45,328 nucleotides of DNA from JAVVHH01 sp050954595 (lineage in GTDB: Bacteria; Pseudomonadota; Alphaproteobacteria; Acetobacterales; Acetobacteraceae), in assembly GCA_050954595.1 (NCBI GenBank), contig JBPBQE010000209.1, positions 1 to 45,328 of the forward strand, written 5' to 3'. Below the pieces are notes generated by a model. The model had not been told where the DNA came from. It saw only the letters and a program-made list of their open reading frames with translations, and did not search any database. This document shows positions 16,701 to 24,985 of the stretch, in pieces. The translations under genes and the position numbers were made by a program. Position 1 is the stretch's first letter. Each line of letters begins with the position of its first letter.

Positions 16701-19431
16701 CGCTCGCCTGCAGCATCGAGTTCCATTGGCGGTGGATCAGCTTGACCGTCAGCGCGAGGCCCTTGACCGGCTTGCCCTCGCCATCGAGCGCGATCACCTC
16801 CGGATCGATCGCGCCGAGGCTCGGCTGATAGCGCAGTTGCTTCACGCCCAAGACGAAGGGCGGCAGCGCCGTGATCCGCTGCGTGCTGCGCACCTGCTGG
16901 TCGTCGTCGCCGGTCACGGTGGCCTCGACCAGATAGGTCCGCGGCTGCGCGGTCGGCTCGATCGTGGGGTCGAGCGTCAATTGCGCCGCGCCGCCAGCAT
17001 CGGTCTTGGCGTCGCGGTTGAGCACCGGCGTGGTGCGGAAGTCGCCATCGCCGGAGAAGCGGCTGTCGGAACTGAACAGGAAGCCCTCTCGGCCCGGCGG
17101 CGTCCAGACAGCCGGGAACTGCGTCACGCGCCAGGTGACCGGGCGGTCCGACAACAGCCCGCCAGCGAAGAAGCGCGCCAGCAGATCGACCTGGAACGGC
17201 GCATCGAGCGGCACGCTAGCCGGCGCGGTCAGCAGCGCCTCGAACGTTGGCAGGCGATACGCCTCCTTCTTAACGGTAACGCTGCCGCAGGACTGGTCCT
17301 TGGTGGGCTGATAGGTGATCGCGTAGTCGCCAGTCGCCTCGGTCTTGGCGTCGAAACGGACATGGAAGCCGCCCACATCGTCCAGCGTCGCCGGCAGGCG
17401 CCATTCCTGGTCGCCCGGCCCGGTGACCAGCACCTCGCCGGGTCCGGTCGCGAAGGCCAGCGTGCCGGCCTGGGCGCGGCGGACCATCCCGGCGATCAGC
17501 ACGGGCTCCTCCGGCCGATAGATCGGGCGCTCGGTGAAGACGTGGCACACCAGCTTCGGCTTGGGCTGCCGGTCCGTGACGGGAGACACGATCCACCCGA
17601 GCCAGGGCGCATCCGCCTTGCTCCAGGCGCCGTTCGCGTAACGCTGCGGCCCGTTCCTCGGATCGAGCACCAGCGTATCGTCGGCCTTGGTGACGACCAT
17701 GCGGCGCAGGCTCGCCGGGTCGCCATCGCGGCCCTTGGCGATCGGAGCCGGCATCGTCCACATGCCGGACGCGTCGGTGACGCCCTGCGCCAAGGTGGTG
17801 AACGCGTCGTCGCGCACCCCCTCCAGCCGGATCTCGGCACCCGGCACTGGCTGCGCGGTCGCTAGCGACGTCACCGCGAACCGCACCCGGTCGGCATCTT
17901 CGATCGCCGTGAGCACCAAGTCGGTCACCTGCACCCGCGCCCAGTGCCGAAGTACGCCATCGACCGCGCGCATGCCGACCAGATAGGTCCCCGGGGCATC
18001 CGCGCCGGCGATGCGCGTGAAGGTCGGCTTTAGATCGAGGCCGAACTTCGCATCGAGACCACCGCGCTTGATCGGCAGGGCAAGCACCTCGCTGGCCGAT
18101 GGCGAGCCGAGGGCGCCGATGCGGGCGGCGATCTCGTCACCGGAGATCGGCTGGAGGTCGACGTAGTGCGCCGGCTCGTTGCCCGGCAGCGGCGGCGAGC
18201 GCGCGTCGTTGGTCGCGATCCCGCCCGCCGGAAACGGCCAGAAATCGCGCGACAACGGGTCGATCGGCACCACGCGGATGTCGGCACTGTCATAGCCATG
18301 ACCACGCACCGGCAGCATCTGCGGCCCCAGCCGCTCGACGATGCCCTGCGTCGCGTCCCAGCCGAGAGCCGGCACCGCCGCGTCGAAGCGCACGCGGCTG
18401 CTGACCGCGGCAGCCAAGGCGCGCCCCCGCCCGTCATGCAGCGACCCGGCCGCAAGCGCGATCTCGTAGACCACGCCGGCGGCGAAGTCGGCGCTCACCC
18501 GCAATTCGTTGCTGTCGCCGGTTTCGACGCTGAGGCCGTCCACCGGGGGCGTGATGCGGATCAGGTCGCGGGCTTGAACGGGGTTCAGTGTCTCGGGCCG
18601 CGCGGTGAACTGCAGCACCGCACGGCGGCGCTTGGCCGGGCTGCCGGTCGACGGCGTGCAGACGGTGACGCCATCCGTGTCCGTGTGATCGTAGCTGTCG
18701 CCGCAATAGCTGTCGCTCAACCGGAACGGGGCGGCACTGCGCAGCGGCAGGTCGAAGATCGGCTGGTCCAGGCCGGGCGCGTCGGACAAGCGCAAGTGCA
18801 AGGTGGCGACTTGCCCGTCCGGGATCGGGCGCCGCAGCACGACGAGGTACGTCTGCGGGTCCGCCCGGGTGCTGCGCTCGACAGCGCGCAGGTGGTAATC
18901 CTGCGGCGAGAGCGTCTGTGCCGCGCCACCGCCCTGCGGCCGCACCTCGACCGTCAGCAGCTTGGCCAGCACCGCCATGTCGAGCGGCTGCGGAAAGGTG
19001 AGCGCGATCGTGTCCAGGTCCGCAGTGCCGTTCGCATCGTCGGTCGGCCCGGTGGCGCTCGGCGGCGTCAGCAACGGCACCAGAGTCGTCGTCTTGCCCC
19101 CGCCCCCGGGACCATCGAGCGTCACCGTCTCGCGGCGCAGCGCCTCCCACGGCTCGGCGGGCCGGAACTGCAGCGTGCGCGGCCCGAGCCAGGTCCAGGC
19201 GCCGGGCTTGGCGGGCGCCAGCGTCACGACCCGGCCGGGATTGTCCTCCGGGCCGCCTTGCGCCGGGCCGGTGTCGCGGCCGAACAGCACGGTGATCGGA
19301 TCCCAGCGGCGCAGGAACCGGTCCGGCAACACCTGGGTTCCATCGGCACGCTGGAGACGGTCCAGCGTCGGCGGTTGCTGCGCAACGGCGGGCGTCGCCA
19401 ACAGTAGGAGCAGGGCGGCGGCAAGCTTCAT
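13735..19431 (-). CDS. Bacterial alpha-2-macroglobulin family protein lacking the thioester cysteine
   Basis: A 1898-residue periplasmic protein with a Sec signal peptide (residues 1-17, ATPAVA) and no lipobox, so it is probably soluble rather than a lipoprotein like E. coli YfhM. It contains macroglobulin beta-domains, the RPIYRPEEPVLIAG segment, the LPDTLTVFMLRAEA motif of the A2M domain and a helical thioester-domain region. Where thioester family members have CxEQ, this one has G1424-V-E-Q1427, so no covalent thioester trap can form. Family members inhibit proteases by bait cleavage and conformational trapping. It overlaps the upstream giant gene (ATGA) and the downstream pbpC (GTGA). Confidence 0.92.
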   Translation of the reverse strand: MKLAAALLLLLATPAVAQQPPTLDRLQRADGTQVLPDRFLRRWDPITVLFGRDTGPAQGGPEDNPGRVVTLAPAKPGAWTWLGPRTLQFRPAEPWEALRRETVTLDGPGGGGKTTTLVPLLTPPSATGPTDDANGTADLDTIALTFPQPLDMAVLAKLLTVEVRPQGGGAAQTLSPQDYHLRAVERSTRADPQTYLVVLRRPIPDGQVATLHLRLSDAPGLDQPIFDLPLRSAAPFRLSDSYCGDSYDHTDTDGVTVCTPSTGSPAKRRRAVLQFTARPETLNPVQARDLIRITPPVDGLSVETGDSNELRVSADFAAGVVYEIALAAGSLHDGRGRALAAAVSSRVRFDAAVPALGWDATQGIVERLGPQMLPVRGHGYDSADIRVVPIDPLSRDFWPFPAGGIATNDARSPPLPGNEPAHYVDLQPISGDEIAARIGALGSPSASEVLALPIKRGGLDAKFGLDLKPTFTRIAGADAPGTYLVGMRAVDGVLRHWARVQVTDLVLTAIEDADRVRFAVTSLATAQPVPGAEIRLEGVRDDAFTTLAQGVTDASGMWTMPAPIAKGRDGDPASLRRMVVTKADDTLVLDPRNGPQRYANGAWSKADAPWLGWIVSPVTDRQPKPKLVCHVFTERPIYRPEEPVLIAGMVRRAQAGTLAFATGPGEVLVTGPGDQEWRLPATLDDVGGFHVRFDAKTEATGDYAITYQPTKDQSCGSVTVKKEAYRLPTFEALLTAPASVPLDAPFQVDLLARFFAGGLLSDRPVTWRVTQFPAVWTPPGREGFLFSSDSRFSGDGDFRTTPVLNRDAKTDAGGAAQLTLDPTIEPTAQPRTYLVEATVTGDDDQQVRSTQRITALPPFVLGVKQLRYQPSLGAIDPEVIALDGEGKPVKGLALTVKLIHRQWNSMLQASDFAQGSAKYQTEVIDDVVAERRVTSGEGPIPVHFGASEAGVYVVEVSAQDRVGRTQTVKVDLFMAGDTPVTWQAPPAQTVTLSTDKPRYVPGETATLLVQSPFQTGRALAVVEEPEGRFRYDWVDIANGFGRYAVPIRKAQTPKLVVHMLLMRGRLPGPINPAAPFDQGKPVTLAATTSIAVSPVENRLQVSFDAPAQARPAQEFDLVLHLADAAGRPAAGEATVWMVDQAVLALAKEAPLDPLPDFLVDRPARMVARDTRNMAFGVIPLAEAPGGDEAGDFGMENISVRKNFTPVPLYQPRVKVGPDGTARIHVKLPDTLTVFMLRAEAVSGPDRFGFGTGQLKVRQPIVAQPSLPRFVRPGDSFTAGLIGRIVEGPGGAGQATISLDNLAVTGPREQAVTWDGQRPARTDFTVTVPEPANGTDLARIRLLVQRTADRAGDSVQIDLPIRPDRPIVNRQELLAVGPDGTLTLAPPTEPVRPASFARTVTLATDPAATRLLTGALALTRPLVGGVEQRMALARGELALLPFTPLLDAAGLRERVAGDVAATIDAIKRATDSDGLVAFFLGTPGRVWLTATAYRVLVGAGRAGLPVDKAMVDRMAKVLTASLRSDYPHLTSTAELFDRVTALLALADGGTISAAEATELARQTPALRTGALADVAQVLARLPATDRQLLPAVLEGLWSRINLLARDGKPTYGGLVDQPATPIILPSETRSLAQIVSAVARATPSDPRLPVLRAGLLGLAGGDGWGTTNATAAALEALAASWQATSKPVPAAIALPDRRVAGTLDGAHPLLQARTVAAGPASVMAPAGTAVLSATAFVPSQPGADARPDQHGFVLTRTLYKVEPTGPMTKLEPAADGTIHLTVGDVVEEWDELVSDADRPQVALTLPLPAGMEPLNPALATATADATPSAAPTLAPSWANYGDDAVTAVWLQLPRGTFSLRTRMRATIAGSFTEPPASVAMLYAPGISGSTGGARVAIAR

Positions 19432-22400
19432 GGCACGTTCCCTTGCGGCTTCATGCCCGCGAGTTCCAGGTAGTCGCGCACCACGTCCGGCGGCGGACCG
19501 TTGCCGCGCTTGGCGATGCCGACGATTGCCGGCCGCAATATGGTCGGCGGGGCATCAGGCGGCACCTGCGCCTCCAGCACGTAGCGCCCTGGCGTCAACG
19601 CGACGAGCTGGGCGATACCGGTGCCGACGACACGACCCGCCTCGTCCAGCAGGCGGGCGGTGGCGCGGTCCGGATCGGCGCGCAGGCCGACGCCGACCGT
19701 CGCGGGATGATCGAGGCTGAAGCCGAACGCTGCCGCGCCACCGGGCGAGACGATCGTCTCCGGACCGAGCCCCTCGCCGACCGGCAGGATCGGCGCTGCA
19801 CGGAGGGCGAGCGAACCGGTCAGCGCGCCATCGCCGAGCGGAAAGAGGCGAAGCGCCGACCCACCCGCCGCCAGCACCCGGTCGAGCTCGGCACCCGCGG
19901 GGTATAGCCTGGGCTGGCCATCGCCGATCCGCAGCACGACCGGCGCGGTGGTGCTGACGTGAAACAGGGCCGGGCCATCCGCATGCAGGTCGAATGCGGC
20001 CGATGCACCGGAGAGCGCGACATGCGCCGGGAGCGCGAGCGCCTGCAGCGGCGCGTTCGGCCAGGGCGACGCGCCGGGCGCCTCGACCCAGAGCGCGAGC
20101 GCGCCCGCCGCGTGCTCGACGATGGCGCGGCCGGCGCCGGTCAACGGGAGATCCGAACCGCTGGCGATTCCGCCGGCCGCGTCGATCAGCGTGAGCGTGC
20201 CGGGGCCGGCGAGCCGCAGACGGCCGCCCTCCGCGCCAGTTACCGCCGTCTCGAACGATCCGGCGGCCCTGAAGAAGCGCGTGTGGACCGCGCCTGGCGC
20301 CAGGCTGTCTGCCGGCGCCGGCACGGTCGCGAGCATGACCGGGGCCGCGATCGACCCCGTGTTGACCAGCAACACATCGGTCCAGTCACCGGTGACGTTC
20401 CGGCTGACCGGGGCGTCGCCGGCCCACTGGATCTGCTTGGGCGCGTGCCACCCCGGCACGGCGCCGGTTCCGGCCGCCAGCACCAGGTCCAGCCGCTTGG
20501 CGCCGGGCGGCAGCGTCACCGCCACCGCGCCACTCGCCGGCAACACGAGCTGCAGCGCCGTATCGGCGGCAACCGGCGCGCCGAGTTTCAGCGCCACCCG
20601 CCGCAGATCGACGCGCTGCGGACCGGCCCCGCCCTGCAACGAGACCGCCGAACCGGCCAGTGCGATGACGCTGCCGGGCGCCCAACCGGTCGCGGCTCCG
20701 AGGCTGGCCTGTCCGGCGCCAGCACGCGCTAGCCAAAGCTGCAGGCCATCGCCGGCCGGCAAACTCACGCCGAAACCCTCCGGCACCGTCAGCGCAATCG
20801 TCTCCCCCGCTGCCGGCGACATCGGCTCCACCCGCGCCGTACCGGCCGGCCCGAGCAGCCACACATCCCCTGCCACTGGCGAGACGGCCCCAGCGACCGG
20901 CGCGAGACCGCGTCCCGGCCAGCTCCCCATGCGCACCTCGTCGGCCGCGCGCACCGACGCCAACCCGGCCGGCAGCGCGACCCGCACCACCGCAAGCGGC
21001 CCCGCCATGCCATCGAGCGCCGTCAACGTGACGTCACCCGCCGGCCGTGCCTCCGCCGCGACCGCGCGGGCCGCGGCGCGCACCGGTTCGGCCCCGCCAT
21101 CGACGAGCCAGGCCTGCACGCGCCACTCCGCCGGGTCGGCATCGCCCGGCGCGGCGACCACGGGCATCCGCCCCTGATCGAGCGCCACGACCTCCCAGCC
21201 AGCCGTACCCCGCCGCTCCAGCGACAACACCAATTCGCCCGCCGACTGGGCCTGCGCGACCAGAAGCTGCCCGGGAGCCGGGGCCGGCAGTGACAGCACG
21301 TGCACGCCGCTTCCCTCGAGCGTGGCGACCGTCGCCGGCGCCGCGACGACATCCAGCGTCGGCGGCAGCGTCAGGCGGATCTCGGTCGTGACGGCCGGTT
21401 GGGTGTCGTCATCGCTGGCGGCCGACTGGCTGTTGTCGGCGCTTGCGGCCGGCGCGTCGGCATCATCGCTGGCCGCTGGGGTCGCCTTTACCTCGGCGGT
21501 CTGGCTGGCGATCGTCTGCGCATCCGACATGCCATCATCGGCGCTGTCATCGGTCGTGGCATCGCTGTCGGCCGCTTGGGGCGCATCGCGCTGCTCGGTC
21601 GCCGTGACGGTCGGCGCGGTCGCGGCGGCAAGATCCAGCGTGTAGGCGCCGGCCGGCAGCGGACGCGACACGGCGATGTTCCAGTCGCCCTCGCGCGGCC
21701 CGTAGCGGCCGATCACGTGCCGCCCGGAATCGCGCAACACGGCGCGGAGCGGGGTACTGCCGAAGCTGGTCAGGCTCACCACGCGCGAAGTGTCGATTGT
21801 GAACGGCACCGTCCCTGGAAGTGTCACCTGCCGCGGCCGGTCTGGCTGCAACTCGGTGCTATCGAGCGCGACGGTGTAGGCCGCGCGGTCGTTGCGCCCC
21901 AAGCTCGTCACGTTCAGCTGATAGCCGCCGGGCGGCAGCGTGCCCCGCCAGGTGCCGACGACCCGCTGCACCGAGCCCGGCCCGCGCAGCTCGCCGACCA
22001 TCGTGGTGTCGAGGGTGAGCGTCACCGTTGCCGCGCCCTCGAGCGTGAAACGCCACTGGTCCGGCGTGCGGGGCGTGGATTGGCTATCAGGTTCACGCCA
22101 TGTTGCCGCCTGCGCCGCATTGAACGGCAGCGGGTGCGGGCCATGCCCCACGATGGTGGCCGACGGTTCGATCGTCCGGAGCCGCACGACGACCTCGCGG
22201 GCTGTGGGGGACGGCTCGATCAGCAAACGAGCTTGCCCAGCTGGCATCCTGCGTTCCAGGCCATCCAGCGGACCAGGCCGGGTGAGCGGCCAGCCCTGCT
22301 CGTCCTCGAGCCGGCCGCTCCAGGCCGTCCCCAGGCTCAGCACATCGAAATGCAGGGTGGCGGCTGCGGCGACGTCGATCGGGATGGCCGCCCCGGTGCC

Positions 22401-24857
22401 AGCGGGAAGACTGGCGCGGACGGTGCCACCCGGCGCCAGGGCGGCGGTGGTGAGCAGCGGCGCCGGCGTCGCGAGAAGGCCGGCATGACCGGCGGAGTCC
22501 TCGGCGGTGACCGAAACGCGATAACGCCCGGCGCGCAGCATGGTCTGCACCAGCATGTTTTGCCCGACGCCGTTGGCCTCGCCCGTAGCAATCTCCGGCA
22601 GGAATGCGGTGCCGAGCCGGCCGGCGGTGCGCAGCCGGCCAGTGGTCTCGATGCGGTAGAGCCCGCCGGTCGCGACGGACAGGCCGAAGGAGGCGTTCTG
22701 CTGACTCGCCAGGTCGAAATAGGTCGGCGTGCCGGCCTGCATATTGGTCTGCTGGTCCAACGGCGCCGGTGCCGGGATCGCGACGGCCGGCGGTATGGTC
22801 CGTCGCCAGGCCAGCACGACCGTGCGCGCATGGTCGGCCGGCGGCACCGTGACGACGGTACCGCCCGCGACCGCGCGGCTGGTGTAGGGAACCCGGCCGC
22901 GATCGATTTCCGTGACGTCCAGCGTGCCGCCCGGCGTGATCGAGACCGGGACGTCCGTGCTGGCCAGGGCGGCGAGCGTGATGGCGAGCGGGCCTTCCGC
23001 GAGCGCGACCGGCGCCGGTCGCGCGGAAAGGCCGATCGTCACGCCCGGCGCGGTATTGCCGAGCAGGCGGAACTGCTCGCCCGCCGCGAGCGTCTGCAGG
23101 CCGAACGGCAGGACCGGGTCGCGCGGCAGCGCCTCGGCCAGTGGCGGGGTCAGTCCCGGGGCGCCGAGCGTGACCTCGACCGCCCCGAACGCGCCGGGCT
23201 GCGGCCGCAACGCGAACGCAAAATAGCCTTCCGGGAGATTGCCCTCGCCACGGCTCGACTGGGTCGCGACGCCGGTGCTGCGCAGCGTCACCGGGCCGCC
23301 GAGGCTGTGGGCGAATAGCGTGGTCGGCCCGCGCAGATTAAAGCCGGTGCGCCAGCCCGTGCTTGGGCCAAGCGTCGGCAAGGTGTCGGCCACGATGCGG
23401 GCCGGACGGGTGCTGCCGTCATCGCGCAGCAGCAACAGCGTCGGTGGCACCGCATCGCCGCCGGCGCCCTCGGCCACAGCGGACAGCCAATAGGTACCCG
23501 GCTTGCTGAGGCTCTTCGCAGTGCTGCGCTCGAGCGCGCGGAGCGTGTAGCGCTGGCCCTGCGCGGCGCGGAGTTCCACGGCGCCGGCCTCATCCGCCGC
23601 AACCGCCAGCCGCGCCGTCGGCTCACGGCTGTCCCGCTCGATCGTGGCGTCGTGGGCGCCGACCGACAACTCGGCCGCCTCGGCCTTCGGCAAGGCAAGC
23701 GTGAGCAGGGTCGCCGTCGGCGGGCGCTGAAACACCTCGCTGCCGAACGGGCCGACCTGCCCTACGGCCCAGCCCGCCTCCAGCGCTTCGGACAGCCCGG
23801 CGCGTAGATGGAAAGGCTGGCTGGCATCACCGTCCGTCCAACTCGCCGCCCGGCCACCATAAGCCACGACCAGATACGTGCCGGGCTCGACCTGCCCGAT
23901 CAGCCGCATATCGGTCAGCCCGTGACCCGGCGACGGCTCGATCGACGTCGTCTGCGGCTGCAGCCCGCTCAACTCGCGCCCATCCCGCCACAGCCGCAGA
24001 TCGGCCAGCGCGCGTCCCGCCGCCTCGATGCGCACGGTGCCGGAGGCCGGCACAGCCAACCAGAACGCGCGCTGCTCGCCGTCGGCCAGCGTGGCGGCGA
24101 ACGGCTCGCCGGGCTGCGGCAGCGCGGCGGGCGCGGCCGCGTCATGGAACGGTTGCACCTCCAGCGCGACGGCGCCGGACGCCCCCGGCGCCGTCAGCAC
24201 GAGCACCTTGTAGTCGCCGACATCCAGCAACTCGTCGATCCGCCCGTCCTGCGACCCGGCCGCCCCCGCCACGTCGGATGGCCCGGTGAGCATGTCCACC
24301 ACCTGCAGCGCCGCGCCGCGCGCGCTCTTGGCCGATAGCGAGAAGCGGCCCGGGCTGGTCACATGCAGCAAGGTCTCGGCCTGTGGGGCGGCCGGCAGGC
24401 TGGTTCGGTCGAGCGTGGCCGCTGGCCGTGGTATGGCGGTCGACGGGATGCTGGGTGGCGCGCGCCGGGTTGCGACCGGTGTTTGGGTGGGTATCTGGGC
24501 CGGCAACGGCGTGGGTGCCAGCGCAGCGATGCGCGCCGTCAGCTGGGTTTTGAGGCAGGCCGTGATTGCCGGAGCCGGCAGTGCGCAGGCGACATCGCGC
24601 TGCTTCAGCCACCGGAGTTGCTCCTGCCGGAGAGCCTCCCGTCGCGCCGGCGCTCTCGTCGAGGCATCGCTATAGGCTTGCGCCGCCGATCGATCGAGCC
24701 CGATCAACCCGGGATCTGCACAGATCGCCCGCTCGGTCGGGGATCGCGCTTTGCTGCAATCGATGCCGGGCGTCGAGCCCTGTGCCGCCGCCGTGCCGGA
24801 CTGAACTGTCGCGACGATGAGCATGACGCACAACGACCGGGTTGGCACCATGAGCAT
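19428..24857 (-). CDS. Giant exported protein with LprI-like N-terminal domain and long beta-rich body
   Basis: A 1809-residue protein not recognised over most of its length. After a signal peptide (ending SGTAAAQ), residues about 30-110 match the LprI/DUF1311 lysozyme-inhibitor type domain: C34, C46 in ERAICADP, a W-x-x-x-R helix (RWLKQRD), C91 and C101. The remaining ~1650 residues have many Gly/Pro-rich beta-strand repeats resembling pre-peptidase or MG-like sandwiches, such as AFWLAVPASGTVRIEA and EPGTYLVVAYGG. An Asp/Ser/Ala-rich linker lies at about 1080-1160. ATG 24857 is chosen over GTG 24872 because AGGGA precedes it and it begins the signal peptide. It is the first gene of the A2M-PBP1C operon, overlapping A2M by 4 bases. 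A role in envelope defence is inference. Confidence 0.75.
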   Translation of the reverse strand: MLMVPTRSLCVMLIVATVQSGTAAAQGSTPGIDCSKARSPTERAICADPGLIGLDRSAAQAYSDASTRAPARREALRQEQLRWLKQRDVACALPAPAITACLKTQLTARIAALAPTPLPAQIPTQTPVATRRAPPSIPSTAIPRPAATLDRTSLPAAPQAETLLHVTSPGRFSLSAKSARGAALQVVDMLTGPSDVAGAAGSQDGRIDELLDVGDYKVLVLTAPGASGAVALEVQPFHDAAAPAALPQPGEPFAATLADGEQRAFWLAVPASGTVRIEAAGRALADLRLWRDGRELSGLQPQTTSIEPSPGHGLTDMRLIGQVEPGTYLVVAYGGRAASWTDGDASQPFHLRAGLSEALEAGWAVGQVGPFGSEVFQRPPTATLLTLALPKAEAAELSVGAHDATIERDSREPTARLAVAADEAGAVELRAAQGQRYTLRALERSTAKSLSKPGTYWLSAVAEGAGGDAVPPTLLLLRDDGSTRPARIVADTLPTLGPSTGWRTGFNLRGPTTLFAHSLGGPVTLRSTGVATQSSRGEGNLPEGYFAFALRPQPGAFGAVEVTLGAPGLTPPLAEALPRDPVLPFGLQTLAAGEQFRLLGNTAPGVTIGLSARPAPVALAEGPLAITLAALASTDVPVSITPGGTLDVTEIDRGRVPYTSRAVAGGTVVTVPPADHARTVVLAWRRTIPPAVAIPAPAPLDQQTNMQAGTPTYFDLASQQNASFGLSVATGGLYRIETTGRLRTAGRLGTAFLPEIATGEANGVGQNMLVQTMLRAGRYRVSVTAEDSAGHAGLLATPAPLLTTAALAPGGTVRASLPAGTGAAIPIDVAAAATLHFDVLSLGTAWSGRLEDEQGWPLTRPGPLDGLERRMPAGQARLLIEPSPTAREVVVRLRTIEPSATIVGHGPHPLPFNAAQAATWREPDSQSTPRTPDQWRFTLEGAATVTLTLDTTMVGELRGPGSVQRVVGTWRGTLPPGGYQLNVTSLGRNDRAAYTVALDSTELQPDRPRQVTLPGTVPFTIDTSRVVSLTSFGSTPLRAVLRDSGRHVIGRYGPREGDWNIAVSRPLPAGAYTLDLAAATAPTVTATEQRDAPQAADSDATTDDSADDGMSDAQTIASQTAEVKATPAASDDADAPAASADNSQSAASDDDTQPAVTTEIRLTLPPTLDVVAAPATVATLEGSGVHVLSLPAPAPGQLLVAQAQSAGELVLSLERRGTAGWEVVALDQGRMPVVAAPGDADPAEWRVQAWLVDGGAEPVRAAARAVAAEARPAGDVTLTALDGMAGPLAVVRVALPAGLASVRAADEVRMGSWPGRGLAPVAGAVSPVAGDVWLLGPAGTARVEPMSPAAGETIALTVPEGFGVSLPAGDGLQLWLARAGAGQASLGAATGWAPGSVIALAGSAVSLQGGAGPQRVDLRRVALKLGAPVAADTALQLVLPASGAVAVTLPPGAKRLDLVLAAGTGAVPGWHAPKQIQWAGDAPVSRNVTGDWTDVLLVNTGSIAAPVMLATVPAPADSLAPGAVHTRFFRAAGSFETAVTGAEGGRLRLAGPGTLTLIDAAGGIASGSDLPLTGAGRAIVEHAAGALALWVEAPGASPWPNAPLQALALPAHVALSGASAAFDLHADGPALFHVSTTAPVVLRIGDGQPRLYPAGAELDRVLAAGGSALRLFPLGDGALTGSLALRAAPILPVGEGLGPETIVSPGGAAAFGFSLDHPATVGVGLRADPDRATARLLDEAGRVVGTGIAQLVALTPGRYVLEAQVPPDAPPTILRPAIVGIAKRGNGPPPDVVRDYLELAGMKPQGNVP

Positions 24858-24962
24858 CGGGCATCCCTGCACTATCGCTCGATCATCTCATGTCGGGCTC
24901 GTTGCCGAAACCCTCCTTTCTCACGTCCTGCGGAAACGGCGTGGCTGTTAAGATGTTGTTCA

Positions 24963-24984
24963 CCGCCCATCCATAAGATGGCGG
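24963..24984 (+). promoter_or_regulatory. Hairpin in the leader of the Pel operon, next to the start codon
   Basis: CCGCC(C)ATC-CATAA-GATGGCGG can fold into an 8-bp stem with one bulged C and a 5-base loop. It ends one base before ATG 24986, the first Pel-locus start. The region normally used for ribosome binding lies inside the stem, so it could limit initiation. The whole gap 24873-24985 must also carry divergent promoters for the macroglobulin operon and the Pel operon; no convincing -35/-10 pair was found. Confidence 0.3.
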
Positions 24985-24985
24985 C

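Noticed and set aside
14035..17865. Long open frame (1276 codons) on the plus strand opposite the macroglobulin gene.
   Set aside because: Its translation is Arg/Gln/His-rich without domains or signal, as expected for the antisense of a GC-rich gene. The minus-strand macroglobulin is certain.
21300..23318. Open frame of 672 codons on the plus strand inside the giant-protein gene.
   Set aside because: Arg-rich antisense shadow with no recognisable motif or ribosome-binding site.
24858..24872. GTG at 24872 as start of the giant protein.
   Set aside because: It would add five residues without a better ribosome-binding site; ATG 24857 follows AGGGA and opens the signal peptide.
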